Shown here: one piece after another, positions 24,601-36,851 of the stretch
How positions within the stretch are numbered: position 1 is the first letter of the stretch
Layout: each line of letters opens with the position of its first letter
Assembly: GCF_022458985.1 (NCBI RefSeq)
Contig: NC_061773.1
Span: 18,696,001-18,760,000 of the forward strand
Length of the DNA: 64,000 nt
From: Mugil cephalus
Taxonomy: Eukaryota > Chordata > Actinopteri > Mugiliformes > Mugilidae
Direction: 5' to 3'
Made by a program: the position numbers and the translations under genes
The notes under the pieces: generated by a model
What the model was told of the DNA's origin: nothing
Database searches by the model: none
The model's input: only the letters and a program-made list of their open reading frames with translations

Positions 24601-25079
24601 CACAGTCAAAACAATCAAGAATTGCTGGATTTGTGCCAGGGAGGGCCTCAAAGCTGGACAACTAGCCACTGTACAAGCTGCCTACCAGACACCATATTAG
24701 AAAAGAGAGAAGAAAAAAAAATGATGCAGTTACAATAACCATTTTGAAAGGGTTAGCATTTGATTAACTATGGCTTTATAAGTTGCAGCAGGAGGACTAA
24801 CGTTAACCACACTTCTAACAAATATGTGTGCTTGGCTTGGCGGCGTGTAAAGTAAGTAATGTTATTAACGTTTAGACACAAAGCAACACACCCGACATTT
24901 ACTGTGTTTATGACAGCTGTTAGTAAAAATAATGAAAAACTGGCTAAAAATGTTGGCGGACATCAATTCCTCGGACGCTTACTCTTTTCATCTTCGTCTT
25001 CCGTCGTCGTTTGCATAAGAAACTCTGCATTTTTCTTAAAGCGATTTCTCAGCGTTGCCAGCTCACTGTCGTTAAGCAT
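19763..25079 (-). CDS. tmem128: Transmembrane protein 128 (four coding exons)
   Basis: A small four-pass membrane protein of unknown molecular function. Coding exons in gene order: 25079-24983, 23852-23720, 22964-22803, 19862-19763; phases 1, 2, 2 join to 163 aa (human about 165 aa). Exon 1 encodes a charged N-terminus ([14 protein letters not shown]). Exon 2 carries [19 protein letters not shown] with TM1 (about 49-66). Exon 3 carries TM2 (about 78-103; MYCIVYLEW) and [16 protein letters not shown]. Exon 4 carries [15 protein letters not shown] and ends [15 protein letters not shown], nearly the human C-terminus. Intron 3 (19863-22802) contains a poly(T) run and a TIR-type MITE, and intron 2 contains an hAT-like repeat. 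The order otop1-tmem128-lyar matches human 4p16. Confidence 0.94.
20580..20780. other. Candidate conserved non-coding element in tmem128 intron 3
   Basis: A repeat-free stretch with unusual mixed composition and a repeated motif, agcgctggc and gagcgccggc within 90 bp, followed by 'cagctgcattatcatttctc'. It resembles vertebrate conserved non-coding sequence in texture only; no alignment was possible. Confidence 0.2.
21601..21633. repeat. Poly(T) tract
   Basis: About 33 uninterrupted T residues in tmem128 intron 3. It may be the A-tail of a minus-strand retroposed sequence, but the adjoining sequence was not recognised. Confidence 0.9.
22048..22700 (+). mobile_element. Non-autonomous TIR element (MITE family B), long copy
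   Basis: The left end (aactatagactgtataaaga) and the complement of the right end (aaccatagactgtatataaa) form terminal inverted repeats. A second, shorter copy in the opposite orientation is at 36852-37113. The two share the terminal block 'gtccccacttcc', an internal 'atagaaacaggatgt' and 'gttgccatgccaac', in consistent order once one copy is reversed. Relative to that copy, this one carries about 260 extra bases between about 22354 and 22640. A fragment of another right end (about 22022-22046) abuts the left TIR, making a local palindrome. No transposase. Confidence 0.7.
23214..23600. repeat. hAT-like palindromic MITE remnant
   Basis: The segment opens with tagggatggga and contains many interleaved atcgat, atatcg and gtatcgtgat motifs arranged as subterminal inverted repeats. 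This is the texture of hAT-type MITEs in fish. The right terminus is eroded (about 23600), so no target-site duplication could be defined. It lies in tmem128 intron 2. Confidence 0.55.
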
Positions 25080-25210
25080 TGTTGACGATACCAGTCACTT
25101 ACATTAGCTCTAGAAGCTAAGGAGTGATTGGAAGGCACTTCCTGTTTAGGCACAGCGTCGCGTCTTTATGACGCACTTGAAGGTGACATTTGTAGTTTCT
25201 GTGAAATGAC
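25080..25210 (-). promoter_or_regulatory. tmem128 promoter region (candidate)
   Basis: The stretch immediately upstream of the tmem128 ATG holds an ETS-type motif, ACAGGAAGTG on the minus strand (25136-25145), a CpG-containing patch (cagcgtcgcgtc) and a TGACGC-type element, with no TATA box at a suitable position. This is typical of a housekeeping promoter. The transcription start was not determined. Confidence 0.35.
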
Positions 25211-27851
25211 GGGCTCCATCACAGAAAAAAGAATAAACACGGGATAATTGAATAATTTAACTTTAAAAGTAATTTATAAAAAGTATATTGTTCAAATAAA
25301 ATGTAAAAACAGAGCACTTCAAGTCTTCAGAAACGTTAAGTTGTCACGACACTAGATTATTTAGTCTCTTTTATATTATAGTTTATAAATAAATGTATAA
25401 ATAAATAAATAAAAGCATGTTTGTATGACTGCATATTCTACAAAGTCCATTTTAACACAAAGAGCATTGGTCAATCTGGACTATCAAGTAAGATTTAAAA
25501 AACAACAACAACAGCAACGACAACAACATTAAAAAACATTCAGGAGTAATTATGGATATCTGCATTAAAAAAGAACTGACAATATACATTTTTTACTCCT
25601 TCTCATGAAGCTTGCAGAATGTAGCTGGCTGTACTCCAAGACTCATCCTGAATGTATAGCTTTACATATTGCTGGCAAGAATGTGACACTGCTGATAGTG
25701 TAGTCCTTCCGAACTCTCTGAATTAAAACCTGAACGCCACGAACACAGGGCATGTGCAGAGAAGAAAAGGTAGTACTTCACAATTCACTGCCAACTTCTC
25801 ATTCTGTTGAAACTAGTCACAGTTACCTACTTGTGTCTACGTAGCTTTATTTGTTGGGTTACTCGATACATGGACATGTACAAAAAATGATTATCATAAG
25901 GTAATTAAAAGTCCTGCAACAAGGAGTGCCATTATGAAGAGTGGAGTCTGTCATTTATGCTGTGTTGTGGACAAGTTGCACTTAAATATAATGTTTTATG
26001 TTTATATTAATGAATAGGGTAAATGTACTCCAACATGTCTCTTTTAGTTTTCATTTTACTATGACGTGCATCACTTCATTCATTCATTTTACAAATAACA
26101 GCGTTACCCTGAATTGAAACGCCAGAGTTAAAAGAGTGTTAGTAAGAAGTGACATAAACGTGATGTGTCATAGTTTTGCTTAGAAGTAAACCCTAAGACA
26201 GCAACCAGCAACAATGTGGTGACACAAGACCATGAAATGTTAATGAAACTAGCTGAAGCAACGGCAGGCAAAAAAACTTGGAGATGCCAAGGTACTAGTT
26301 GAACCGATCTCAACTTTGAGGTCACTGGGATGACAATCAATGGGAGCAACTGATACAAACACAATGCTCCCCAAACATTTACCTAAAGGAAACATTGTCT
26401 GCGACTTCGGTCCTTACCACCAAATTCATCACGATGGAGTCATTGATGGCATTTTCTTTCCAAATGTAGAGCATTGGCCGCAAGAAGAGCTCGCTCGGTT
26501 TATAATTTAGCAGCATTTTGGTTTTCATGTCAGGTGGAAACCGTGCAAGTTGTGTACCTAGGCAATCAGAGCCAGGAACGACCACTATTGACTGACATTT
26601 AGCTACAAAGCCATTGGCTACAAGCAAAACCACAATTGTTAAAAATGGACTTAAAAAAGTGACAAATCCGGTCATGTTTTTACCACGTCTCAATGAATGC
26701 ACAAACTAAATCGCTCTTGTGCAATGTTTTCCAAGTAATGACAACATTAAAGTGAGACCATACAACTGCAGGGACAATCATGCCAGAAAATTGGCAAATA
26801 GTTATACAACATCCGAGGTAATGGCTATAGGAACAAGCCAGGATTTCAGCCACGTTAAATATTACACAGTATGACTTAAATACCAAAAGTAAAATTTGAG
26901 TAAAAATAAATTTTTTATCATTTGAAGATCTATGGCTGCCATTAATAACGATGCAAAAGGCCATATCTTTGAATATCTAATGGCAAAAAGAAAATGCTGA
27001 TCTCACTTGTTTTTACAAGAGTAAAACCAGGGTTAGTTTCAGTATCCTGTGGGGTCCGGATTGAAACAAAAGAATTAGGCACTGTTGAGCCCTACTGGAC
27101 TAGAAAACATCATTTTAATACTAGCAAACTTGAGTAACAGCTTGACTAAAACCCAAAGTATGCAATATACAATTACAGGTAAGCAGCATGATGAATGAGC
27201 ATCAGTGTTAAACCTGCCGGGATTAGCGGAGCTTCATAAAGCTGGGCAGATTTCCTCCTGTAGCTCCTCCTGTTCGTGTGTAAATGTGTGTGCGCTTGTA
27301 CAGAGTAAAGAGACTACTCATTCTAGCCGTGGAAAATCAGACAGCATTAAAACTTCACCTGAGGCTGACACCAAGCGTCTTGCTTCTATGGAGCTTCTGT
27401 GTCCCTGGCCAAGTGAACCCCGTTCGGGGTGCCGAGGAATGTGCATTAACTTCGTCCCGTGTGAGAGTCAAATTCACCTCAGGTGCACCTCTCCCGCTTC
27501 CCATCCTCCACTCGAACATCCAATCCCACAGATAAGGTGCCACTTCCCAGCCTTACCGTGAGCACGGAATGTGTAACAAAGCAGCCATCTATCACAACTG
27601 TCATTTTATACATTAAAATTTTTTTTTTTTTAAAAAACACTGACACGTTCAAGGGTAATTTCACAGTCATGCTACCAGACCCACGGCGGTCCGTGGAACT
27701 ACTGAACAGGAACGGGACACATAATTGAGTCATAAAATGGTTTAATCTTAAAGATTATGTCATCTCTATAAAAACATGCAAGACAGACAACAGTGACTTT
27801 TAAATGTTAAAAGTCTATGAACATCATGCCTTCTATGAGAGTGGAACAACT
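25080..27851. other. lyar-tmem128 intergenic region
   Basis: No recognised gene. It contains the tmem128 promoter at its left edge and the lyar 3' UTR at its right edge, with a minus-strand ATTAAA at 27741-27746 as a possible poly(A) signal. An AAATAA-rich patch is at about 25380-25412. Minus-strand open frames at 26128-26964 have no recognisable protein features and are interrupted. Confidence 0.5.
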
Positions 27852-30598
27852 CTACTTAATGAGTTTTACTCTGTCTTTCAAAACTCTAAACTTGGGATTG
27901 TTATTGACCTTCTGGTTGAAAGTTACAAGCACCTCCTCCTCTGTTTTAAAATTCCGATCACCAGTGAAAGAGTAGTAAGCAGCCAAAACCTGCAACAGAC
28001 AGACATGCGCTTAATATGTTGAAATCATATTTATAAAAGCAACAACCTGGGTTTAGAAGTCCAGTGTACAAATAAGAACATAAAAAAACGTATGCGCACA
28101 TCATGTCACAACACACAACACTTCATCCCCTCACCTTCTTTCTGAGTTTCTTTACAGACAGTTCCTGGTCAGGTGAGTCTTTCAGTACTGCCTTGATGTT
28201 TCCCTTCCAGTTGAATTTGCCTGTCAGTAGATCAAAAACATGCATTAGCTTCAAGTATGGAGAATATTCATTCATGGAAAATATTCATTTCCTCACTGGA
28301 AACAACAGAAGCAACACTGACCTCTGGTGGCTCATTTAACGTCATCATTCATTTACTGAGGTTCATCACGGATATTCAAATAAAATTAAGATCAGAAGCA
28401 TTTAAAAGTAAAATTAATTAAAAAAAAAAGAGCTTTTGGGGGAAAAAAATAAAGCGCTTTAAGACAAATTCATTTTTTAATGAGTGGCTAAAATTTTCTT
28501 TCTTCTTCTCCATAAATTCAGTTTCACTCAACCAATTTCCATAACAAACAACTGCAACCCTTCCTAACAACTGAAAAACATTAATAGCTGACAATTTTGC
28601 TCTTTTTCAGTGAGAAAATCGAGCTCTTTACTGATCAGCCAGGATTTCTGTCCTCTCTCTGCCATATGTGCGTTTAGCCTATAAAAATTCTATAAATATA
28701 AAACATATAAAAAAGAAAAGAGTCTAATAGTTTGAGTAACACCGCAGGGATGATTTACAGTGCATTTAATCTTTAGCTGCAAAACAAGCACATTAAAGGC
28801 TTGTTCACAATCATTTTATTAGTAATAATAATAATAAATGTATTAGTTATAAGTCCAGGCTGGACCCAGGCCGCCTATTTGCGATCTCTGGTCTCAGTCT
28901 TGCAGAGGACAAAGTTACCTTTTGAAACAGCTTGATCTTCAGTCTCCTCTGACATGGAAATGTCACCAGCCGCTGTTTTGTCAGCTGCAAAAGTAAATAA
29001 ATCCTTAAATACAGCTCTTTTCATAAAAGGGGGAAACAGAGGTATGTTTTCCAACATGGGAACAGGCATATATGTTAACCTTTCAGTGAACTGCAGCGAC
29101 CGATTGACACATGATGAAAATTACTTCAGAAAACTTTGACTCACTCTTTGTTTTCTTGAAGGACTTCTCACTGGCAGCATCATGGCCATTCTCCTCCTCA
29201 TCTCCAGTTGCTTCAGAGTCATGCTTTCTCTTCCTGTTCTTTTTCCCCTTTTTCCCACCCTGGTCTTCCTCCGGCTCTTGTGTGTCTGTTTTTTCAGTTC
29301 TTTTCACACGTTTCCCATTCTTTTGCTGACGGGCTTCTTTACGCTCCCGTTTGTTCAGCTTCTTTTTCTCTGCATTTGGTTGCCCATTCTGCTCTTCATT
29401 TACATCCGTGTCCATTTTGACTTCAGCCACAGATGGTTTTGTAGTCTCCGGAGCCTACCATGCAATAAAAACAATTATTCTTTCCTTGAAATAACATATC
29501 ACAACCAGAAAATCACACGAAAGAGTAGATCGCCTTCCAGTTTCTCAGAATATTGTTTGGAAACCTTTGCATTTACAAACAGTGAAAGAGTTTCAAAAAT
29601 TGATTACTTGGATAAGTTATTATCCAGTAAAGACAAATACATTTTCTTCAAGTGGCCAAGGCCTTTGGAAACCACTTCTTAAGGAATTTCATTACTTTGA
29701 ATCTCACATATTGCTATGCTGACACATCAATATTCACAACAATAAACAACTAAAGTGAACATTAAGCAAAGTAACTTACGCTGTCAGCTGCTGCAATTAT
29801 GTCCCATACTTCATCATGCAGGCTGGTGTTGGCAATTTTAAGACTATTTTTCATCCAGTTCTAAATGAGAATAGCGAGACAAAAACACAGCAGTTCATGC
29901 GAACGAATTCTGCCACCAAAAGTCAATAATGATAATAAGAAATCAGAAAACAGTTGTGGTTTTAAGTAATGCCGACCTGAAACTTGGCTTTCTTTCTCGG
30001 TACGTTGTCATACGAACTGACCTGTCTGAGCACATCTCTCAGCTTTGGACTGACTCCTGGTTTGTTCATAGCATCGTGGACTCTCTGCAGTTAAAAGATA
30101 CATAGATTAAAACAAAAAAACATTCTTGAATCATACACATACAAACTGAGCTCTATGTGCTTTGAGGAGCTGTGGAAGTGTGGTTAGAGCACCCAAACTT
30201 AGCTTCAAGGATCAATAAAGGATTATTATTTGTACCTGGAGCCACTGCTGCTGTTTCACATCTCCTTTGTTCGCCTTAGCCTCGTAGCCTTTGCCACCAT
30301 ACTTCTGATCTTCACTGATACATTTGATGTGGTTTTTGTAGTCATCGTCCCTGTGGAGCACGCACAAGCAAACATCAGTGCACACACATCGTTAGCAATC
30401 TGATCGGCAGGACCAAACTACTAAAACTTACACAGTGAACGTAAAATAGCAAAGTACGCGTAGGGGCAGTAATTACCAGAAGTCTTTTCCACAGTCGATG
30501 CAGGACAGGACCTGGCACCCCCGGCAAATGTTCACGTGTTTTTCAACCTGGGCTTTTTTCAAGGATTCACCACACGCGTTGCAGGTGAAAAACACCAT
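27852..30598 (-). CDS. lyar: LYAR nucleolar zinc-finger protein (eight coding exons)
   Basis: A nucleolar nucleic-acid-binding protein of proliferating cells linked to rRNA processing and transcription control. Coding exons in gene order: 30598-30477, 30350-30236, 30084-29977, 29860-29780, 29454-29145, 28984-28919, 28220-28135, 27989-27852; phases sum to 341 aa (human 379). The N-terminus MVFFTCNACGESLKKAQVEK begins the LYAR-type C2HC finger. A second Cys/His set (CRGCQVLSCIDCGKDF...HIKC) follows, then GGKGYEAKANKGDVKQQQW. VPRKKAKFQNWMKNSL precedes a Lys/Arg/Glu-rich nuclear/nucleolar targeting region (about 143-245). The conserved C-terminal module runs FNWKGNIKAVLKD...KKLRKKVLAAYYSF to the stop. 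The centre is shorter than in mammals. Divergent from zbtb49, with 939 bp between start codons. Confidence 0.95.
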
Positions 30599-31537
30599 GT
30601 TGACACACAGATGCAGGCTACGACCCTAGCTAAGGAAGACCGGCTAACGTGATCTAAAGCTATTCAAATGTTATAAATAAGCCCGTGTCGCGGCGCCACA
30701 GACGACTTAGCAACTCGTTAATCGTTATTAGTCGCTTCGTTGTTAAATTCGCTTTGCTTCAAAATCGTTTTTGAAAGCAAACGTTCGCCCGCTCCGTTCC
30801 ATCCGTGTAAACTTTTCAAAACACACGTGATCACGGCAACACGTGGGAGCTACATTATTAGTCTTCCGTGCGGCAATCTGACCGAAGCAAGGTTCCGGGA
30901 CTGGAAATTACGAATGTACAAAGCTTTGAATACTGCGCATGCACTTTAAATATTTTACTGTAGTGACGTGTAGAACGACCCGATGCGAGATAATTAAATT
31001 ATTGCCTTATTTTATCTTATTTAAATATTTATTCACACTATCTATTCACTGTTCAGCTCGAGATAGAGGTTGTACCAGGAAGTGATGTAATGTTGTTAGT
31101 GTCTTAAAAGTGACCCATCATCCAAACTGAAGCCGGACACCTTCAAAGTAGGTTTGGACTTACCTGTGGCTAACATTGGTAAACTGACAGTATATGTAGT
31201 GATAATTTTCATGTGTAAATGTCATCTTTGGGGATTTCTATTTTTGTGCTCCATCGATCGCGCCACATAAAGATGCGGTTGGTTGCCATAGCTTTGTTAA
31301 TTAGCTTTCCAGTTTTCGTCCAATTTTTGCCTGGGCGGTCTCGCAAGCGCAGGCGCACTGGTTTCTGCGCGGTTTGTTGAGACGCTCACGATGTGAACGT
31401 TGTCGTTTCAAGATGTTGACATCAGTCTCCGGGAACAACAACAAGTATTAACCAGCCACTTGCTTGCTTGTTTTGTTTAACTCGTCTAGCCTTTTGATGG
31501 AGAAGTTGGAGCTGCGCGGGTCTGCAGCGGAGTGACC
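30599..31537. promoter_or_regulatory. Shared lyar/zbtb49 bidirectional promoter region
   Basis: Two divergent start codons (30598 minus, 31538 plus) enclose 939 bp holding both 5' UTRs. Visible motifs: two CACGTG E-boxes 16 bp apart (30824-30829 and 30840-30845), the class bound by MYC/MAX and USF; NRF1-like elements TGCGCATGCAC (30934-30944) and GCGCAGGCGCA (31347-31357); and local CpG enrichment at about 30685-30735 and 31300-31400. There is no TATA box in a convincing place. LYAR and ZBTB49 are also neighbours in a head-to-head arrangement in human, so the sharing is likely old. Start sites were not located. Confidence 0.6.
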
Positions 31538-34500
31538 ATGGACACTCTGTCCAGCCACAGCTCCTACCTCCTGCAGCAGCTCCAGGAGCAGAGGATCCAG
31601 GGTCTGCTCTGTGACTGCATGCTGGTGGTCAAAGGTGTTTGCTTCAAAGCCCACAAAAACGTCCTGGCCGCGTTCAGCTCCTATTTCAGGTGCCCGCTTG
31701 CCTCTATAATGTTACTGCGATAGGACATGTACTGCTCACTTTATCTGTGTTTGTGTATTTGTCACCTGCCCATGCAAATTAAGTTATAATTTATATTCTA
31801 CTTACATTTAATATGTTCAATCCATTTTTGTGTGTGTTTTGCTCACTCGCCTGTATATGTGGTCTCATCTGTACATACGTTTTGTCTGTAAATATTGTCC
31901 ATATGCTATAAAAACAACCTGTACCACACTGCTTATATACCACACTATTTATGTTACATGCACTTAACTGCTTGTTGCACTTCTGGTTAGATGCTAAACT
32001 AGATTTGTGTAATGACAATAATCTAATCTAAATCTACACGTAATGCATACGCTGACATACACTCACTTGCCAAAACATAAGGTACACTGGTAAAAACAAT
32101 TGTGTTCTAATATAACAGTGGTTCAACTGCATGGTCACAATAGAGGATGTAGTTCGTGGTGTTGTTAAACTATATTAAATTCAACACCAAAGACTAAAAT
32201 GATGTGTGTCAGTACAACACAATACAGGTCAATAATAGCGCAAACCACAACCTCTAAAATGAAAACAGTTGAGTCAACTCCCAGTATTTCTGTACTAATG
32301 CTCAGTACTGTAATCTACGTGTCCTTATCACGTAGCTGTTACTGTTAATGAGCTGGATGTATGATTTTGTTCTCCCCAGGTCTTTATTCCAAAACTCCCC
32401 CAGTCAGAAGAATGAGGTGTTCAACCTGGTTATCCAGGACGTCAGTGGCATCGGCCAAATACTGGACTACATGTATACCTCCCACCTCGACATCAACCAA
32501 GACAACGTGCAGGCGCTCCTGGACATTGCTCAGTGTTTGCAGGTTCCAAACGTGCAGAGCATGTGTAATGCGTTCCTCAAGCCGTGCCCTCCGCCGGTGG
32601 AAATACCGTCATTTTCTCTCCCGGGCATGCTGGGCTCCGACCACGACTGCCTCCTGGGGACCAGTCTCCCTCACGACGTTGACCTGCATTGTCCCTCTGA
32701 ATCCCAGAAGTCTGGTTTCAGCGGTGACTTGGACCACACCCGAAGGATGCCGGTTTCTATTTCTAGCAGCAGCTCAAACTGTGACATTGCCGCCGGCTCC
32801 CAGGCGCCCGTGGAAAAACAACTAGTGCACGGATACAAGCTCCGCAACTTCTACAGCAAGCAGTACTTCAAACAAAGTGCAATTCAGACTAATAGTGCTG
32901 CTTCAAACCAAGGCCCGGGCCCCTTGGTTGTGGGGGAAGAGCAGCAGTGTCAGCTCGGGATGAGCCAGGGGGGCAACAGTGGCTCCGTCAACTCAGGAAA
33001 CACAGTTCAGTCTATCCCCCCGTGCGCATCCGTAGCTGTGGAAAAGAACCCCGTCTCCACTCTAACACCCTCAGACAACTTAAACAACCCCAACTCTGAC
33101 CCCGCAGACTCAATGCTCAACAAGACGGTTCGTCCAAAGAAAGCTGTGTACCTAAAGAAATACAACTACCTCCGGTCTCAGAAGGCTTTGGAGGAGATGT
33201 GCACCGAATCCGCTGCTGAACCCATCCTCAGCTGTCCCAAAGAGAGCCATCAGGGGGGGAGCGTGGCCCAGACGGAAGCACCAGAAGTTCCCATTGAAGG
33301 CACTACTGCGGATAGAGAAGAGGTTCCTGAGGCCGCGGCGGACGCTCAACTGCCCAGTCCTCCAGCTGTGAACCAGGAGGATCAAAATCTGCAGCCTGGG
33401 CCGGAGGCGCCGCAGCAAGCAGGACACAAGCAGTACTGCTGTGACGTGTGCGGGAAGATCTTTAAACACCCGAGCAACTTGGAGCTGCACAAGCGCTCAC
33501 ATACTGGTATGTCCTGTTTTGTTTTATTGTTTTGTGATCACAGATTTGGGATGAGCCACAGGGATCCATTCTAATTCTTCATATACACACCTACACTTTC
33601 TGTTGCAGGCGAGAAACCCTTTCAGTGCAACATCTGTGGGAGAAACTTCTCACAGGTATCGTCTGGTGTAGCTTTGCACAGATTTGTGTTGTTTCATTCT
33701 TACTGAGACATTTTAATGTTTTTTTTTTTTTTTTTACTCCATTGAGATATTTTAATGATTTTCTTTGACAGGCAGGAAATTTACAGACCCATTTGAGGCG
33801 ACATTCTGGAGAGAAACCGTACATCTGTGAGTTATGTGGCAAAAGGTAAAACATCTCCCCTTATCCAATACATTTATTCTTATTTATTTCTTCTAATCGT
33901 GTATTATTTTATGTTTCTTTTTGTTTAATTTATGCATTATATGTCTGCCTCAAGTATGATATAACCCTATATACAGTAAGGTCTGCTATTGTCTAGTTTG
34001 CAGCTCCAGTAGTTGACTTTAAGCTGAACATTCATTTGTATTTTCCAGTTTTACTGCGTCAGGAGATGTTCATCGCCACAAAGTGGTCCACACCGGAGAG
34101 AAGCCACATCTGTGTGACATATGTGGTCGAGGTACGTGACATAAGCAGCACTTCTCTTTACTTTCCTGTCAATCTGTATCTATCAATTTGATTCAGATTC
34201 AGAAATCTTTATTTGTCCCTCGGAGGGGGATTTAAGGCCCAAGTGAGCTTGGCCCCCAAGTACCAGACAGTTTTAAGGAACTAAAAACATAATAGAAAAA
34301 TACAAAATATATACAAAAAAGAAAAAAATATGCCATAAATAGTATTAACTATCCAAACATGTAAACAGAAGAGTAAAGTGCAAATTTAAACATGAATTAC
34401 ATGGAATATATATTTACATGTTATTACAGAGGTGGTATTGGTAATAAATATAATAGAAAATAAAAAAATAAGGTGTTTGGAAGAAAAAAACATGCATTGA

Positions 34501-36499
34501 AGGAGTGTCCATAGGCAGCTTGTTATGGTGTTACTGTGGAAAATAAACTCTCTCTTGTCATGTTTCTGTTCAGGGTTTAACAACTTAAGCAATCTCAAGG
34601 AGCACAAGAGGACTCACACAACCGACAAGACATTCACCTGTGACCAGTGCGGAAAGTCCTTCAACACGCACAGAAAGCTCCTGAAACACAAGGCCCGTCA
34701 TGCCGGAGAAAAACCACACAGCTGTGCCACCTGTGGTGAGGAACAGTCTTTACTTTGTTATACGTTGCTTTTCACGTTCGGGTTTTGTAGATGACGTTCA
34801 TGTAACGTGTTACATTAAATAACTCCAGATAATATCTTTATCATCATCACCATCACTTTACTTTATTTAAAAAGGGACAGTGTACAGTTCAAATGTCATT
34901 TGATGCATCGTACCAGATTATACCTTAAAGCTAATTTGCATAATATGGCCTTGATAGAAAATGTATTCCCATACACATACAGTAAAACTTAGGGTAGTGT
35001 GGAGTGTGGATGGACTTGGTTTTGCAGCAGAGTGTTATTACAGATATAATTTGCACCTCTACTCTGAATATTACAGGGTTATGAGGTTAATTACTCAGCA
35101 TGCCATCATGTCCCTGCAGCTTTAAATTAGCATGAAAGATTTATCTGCACCGATTCCACCGATTTACACTTTCGGTACGCACCTCTTTCCATTGTTCATG
35201 ACAGCGTTAGCTTAGAGACCTTTTTGGCGTTGGTTTAATTTTGCCATATTTGGCTCCCCGAGCCGTACGAGAAATCCCTGGCTATCAGGTATGGACGTCA
35301 GTGTCCTGACACTGTGTCTTCACAGAAAGGATTTCAGCTGTCACACGTCAGTGCAGCTGTTGAGACAGGTGTTGTCACAGCTCATATTTTACTCATACTC
35401 CACGCCTGTCAACACTAGCTGAGGTGTTTTTTTTTTTTTTTTTTTAACACTTCAGGTCTGTTTCAGATGTTTTGCATGGATAACTGATACAGAGACTGTG
35501 TGTTGCGATCTGGGTGTTAGATGTGATTGAGAATTCAACGCTGTTGTTCTCATTGTACCTATAAAAAGCTGAGGTGATCTTTATTACTTTGTGATGTAGG
35601 GTGAATAATATTTATTATACAGGATATTTAGTGCTAGTAAGTCATAAATGTTTGAGAGCATAATGTGAACTCATCTTATTAAGTCTTTAAAGCCATTTTC
35701 TCCACATTTCAGTGTACGGTTCTGTGTTAATGGGTGATAAATAATGTCCACACAGTGTTTCACGCTCAGTATTTTGTCATAAATTACTTCAGGCAAGTGC
35801 TTCATTGGCTCAGGAGACCTGCAGCGTCACATACGGTCGCACACCGGCGAGAAACCCTACATCTGTAATACCTGTGGAAAGTGCTTTACCCGCTCTGCCA
35901 TGCTGAGGCGCCACAGCAACATGCACTGCAAGGGGCCTCCAGTTGACGGCCCCGTGGCCCAGCACAGCTCAGACGGAGCGGCCGCGTTCCCCAAACCCGT
36001 CAGCACCAGTAAACCTCCCGCTGCTGCCGCGGAGCAGCATTTCTCCGCCGCGATGCCCCACACAGGGTTGGAGAAACCCTCCCCGCCTACTTCTTCGCCG
36101 TCACAGGTGCCGCCTCATATAGAGACTCCTCCCCCCAGCATGCGCATTAGCCCGACGTCCACCCCGCTTCCGGAGCTGCGCACGCTGGTTCCCCATCACC
36201 TCCTCTCGTCCAACCACCAGGAGAGGAGTGCGGCCTTACCCGCCATCGACCGCATGAAGCTGGCCAAACCTCAGGCATCTCAAGAGGCCGTTTACGGTCC
36301 GTATGTGGAGAACGGGAATATGTCAGTGGACAGAGGACTGGCGGGGAGGCCCTACCTGCCTCCTACAGACAATAACTGCAGTTCCCTCACAGGGTCCAGC
36401 AGGCCCTACAGGTCCAATGAAGGCCAGTTTATCTCCAGCGTAACTCTGTGGGGTTTGGCGATGAAAACCCTGCAGAATGACAATGACATGGAGCAGTGA
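31538..36499 (+). CDS. zbtb49: Zinc finger and BTB domain protein 49 (seven coding exons)
   Basis: A nuclear BTB-zinc-finger transcription factor; human ZBTB49 regulates CDKN1A and cell-cycle exit. Coding exons: 31538-31689, 32380-33506, 33609-33655, 33772-33845, 34049-34131, 34574-34735, 35793-36499; phases join to 783 aa (human 765). The BTB/POZ domain spans about residues 15-120 across exons 1-2 ([39 protein letters not shown]). A low-complexity linker of about 280 residues follows. Then come seven C2H2 fingers (about 405-593) joined by TGEKP-type linkers, starting [10 protein letters not shown] and ending [13 protein letters not shown]...HSNMH. Introns interrupt the finger array repeatedly. 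The last 190 residues are proline- and serine-rich. The start ATG has a good context (GACCATGG). Repeats sit in introns 1 and 5. Confidence 0.95.
32060..32300 (+). repeat. Degenerate dispersed repeat in zbtb49 intron 1 (Tc1-MITE-like)
   Basis: It begins 'actcacttgccaaaacataa' and then 'ggtacactggtaaaa', with later 'ggtcaataatagcgcaaacc'. I recognise this only as resembling a dispersed fish element with a TTAGGTACAC-type terminus. No inverted end was identified, so the class is uncertain. Confidence 0.35.
34188..34330. repeat. Retroposon 3'-tail-like repeat in zbtb49 intron 5
   Basis: It starts with the direct repeat gattcagattcag, then 'aaatctttatttgtccctcg', and ends in A-rich sequence with atataca runs. 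The pattern matches the common fish LINE/SINE tail that reads 'ttattgatccc-ggggaaatt'. A related-looking segment lies just 3' of zbtb49 (36530-36640). Confidence 0.45.
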
Positions 36500-36529
36500 A
36501 ATGTTCTTTTTGATGAGCACAACTCAAGC

Positions 36530-36690
36530 CAGATCAGATTCAAGATCCAAGATGTTTATTGTCGTATGCGCAATGTGCAGCTTAGACCATACAATGAAAT
36601 TATTACTTTGTAAGCATCTCTTACTAACAAAACTAAATAAATAAAAATATAAAATCTACAAAAAAGTTCAATAAAAACAAAACAAAAAGA
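36530..36690. repeat. Retroposon tail-like repeat 3' of zbtb49
   Basis: It contains 'agattcaagatccaagatgt' then 'ttattgtcgtatgcgcaatg' and 'caatgaaattattactttg', followed by an A-rich tract. This is typical of the terminal part of fish non-LTR elements. It starts about 30 bp after the zbtb49 stop codon, so the native zbtb49 3' UTR is either very short or includes this insertion. Confidence 0.45.
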
Positions 36691-36851
36691 AACAGGCGCA
36701 TCGGAAGGTGCAAGAGAAATGGTTTGACCAACGTTTACTCAGTTGTTGGTTTAAATTTTTAACATTGTTCTAAAACCGACATGAGTCACAAAACGGTAAC
36801 TGTTAAATATAAAATATTGCTGATGAGAATTTCCCTTAACTGGAAATCTGC

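Noticed and set aside
26128-26964. Successive minus-strand frames that might be an extra gene between lyar and tmem128
   Set aside because: No recognisable domain, no consistent splice phases, AT-rich; probably chance or unclassified repeat.
29182-29682. 166-codon plus-strand hydrophobic frame
   Set aside because: Antisense of the Lys/Glu-rich lyar exon 5, whose complement naturally reads Phe/Leu-rich; runs across a real splice site.
33152-33490. 112-codon minus-strand frame
   Set aside because: Shadow of zbtb49 exon 2.
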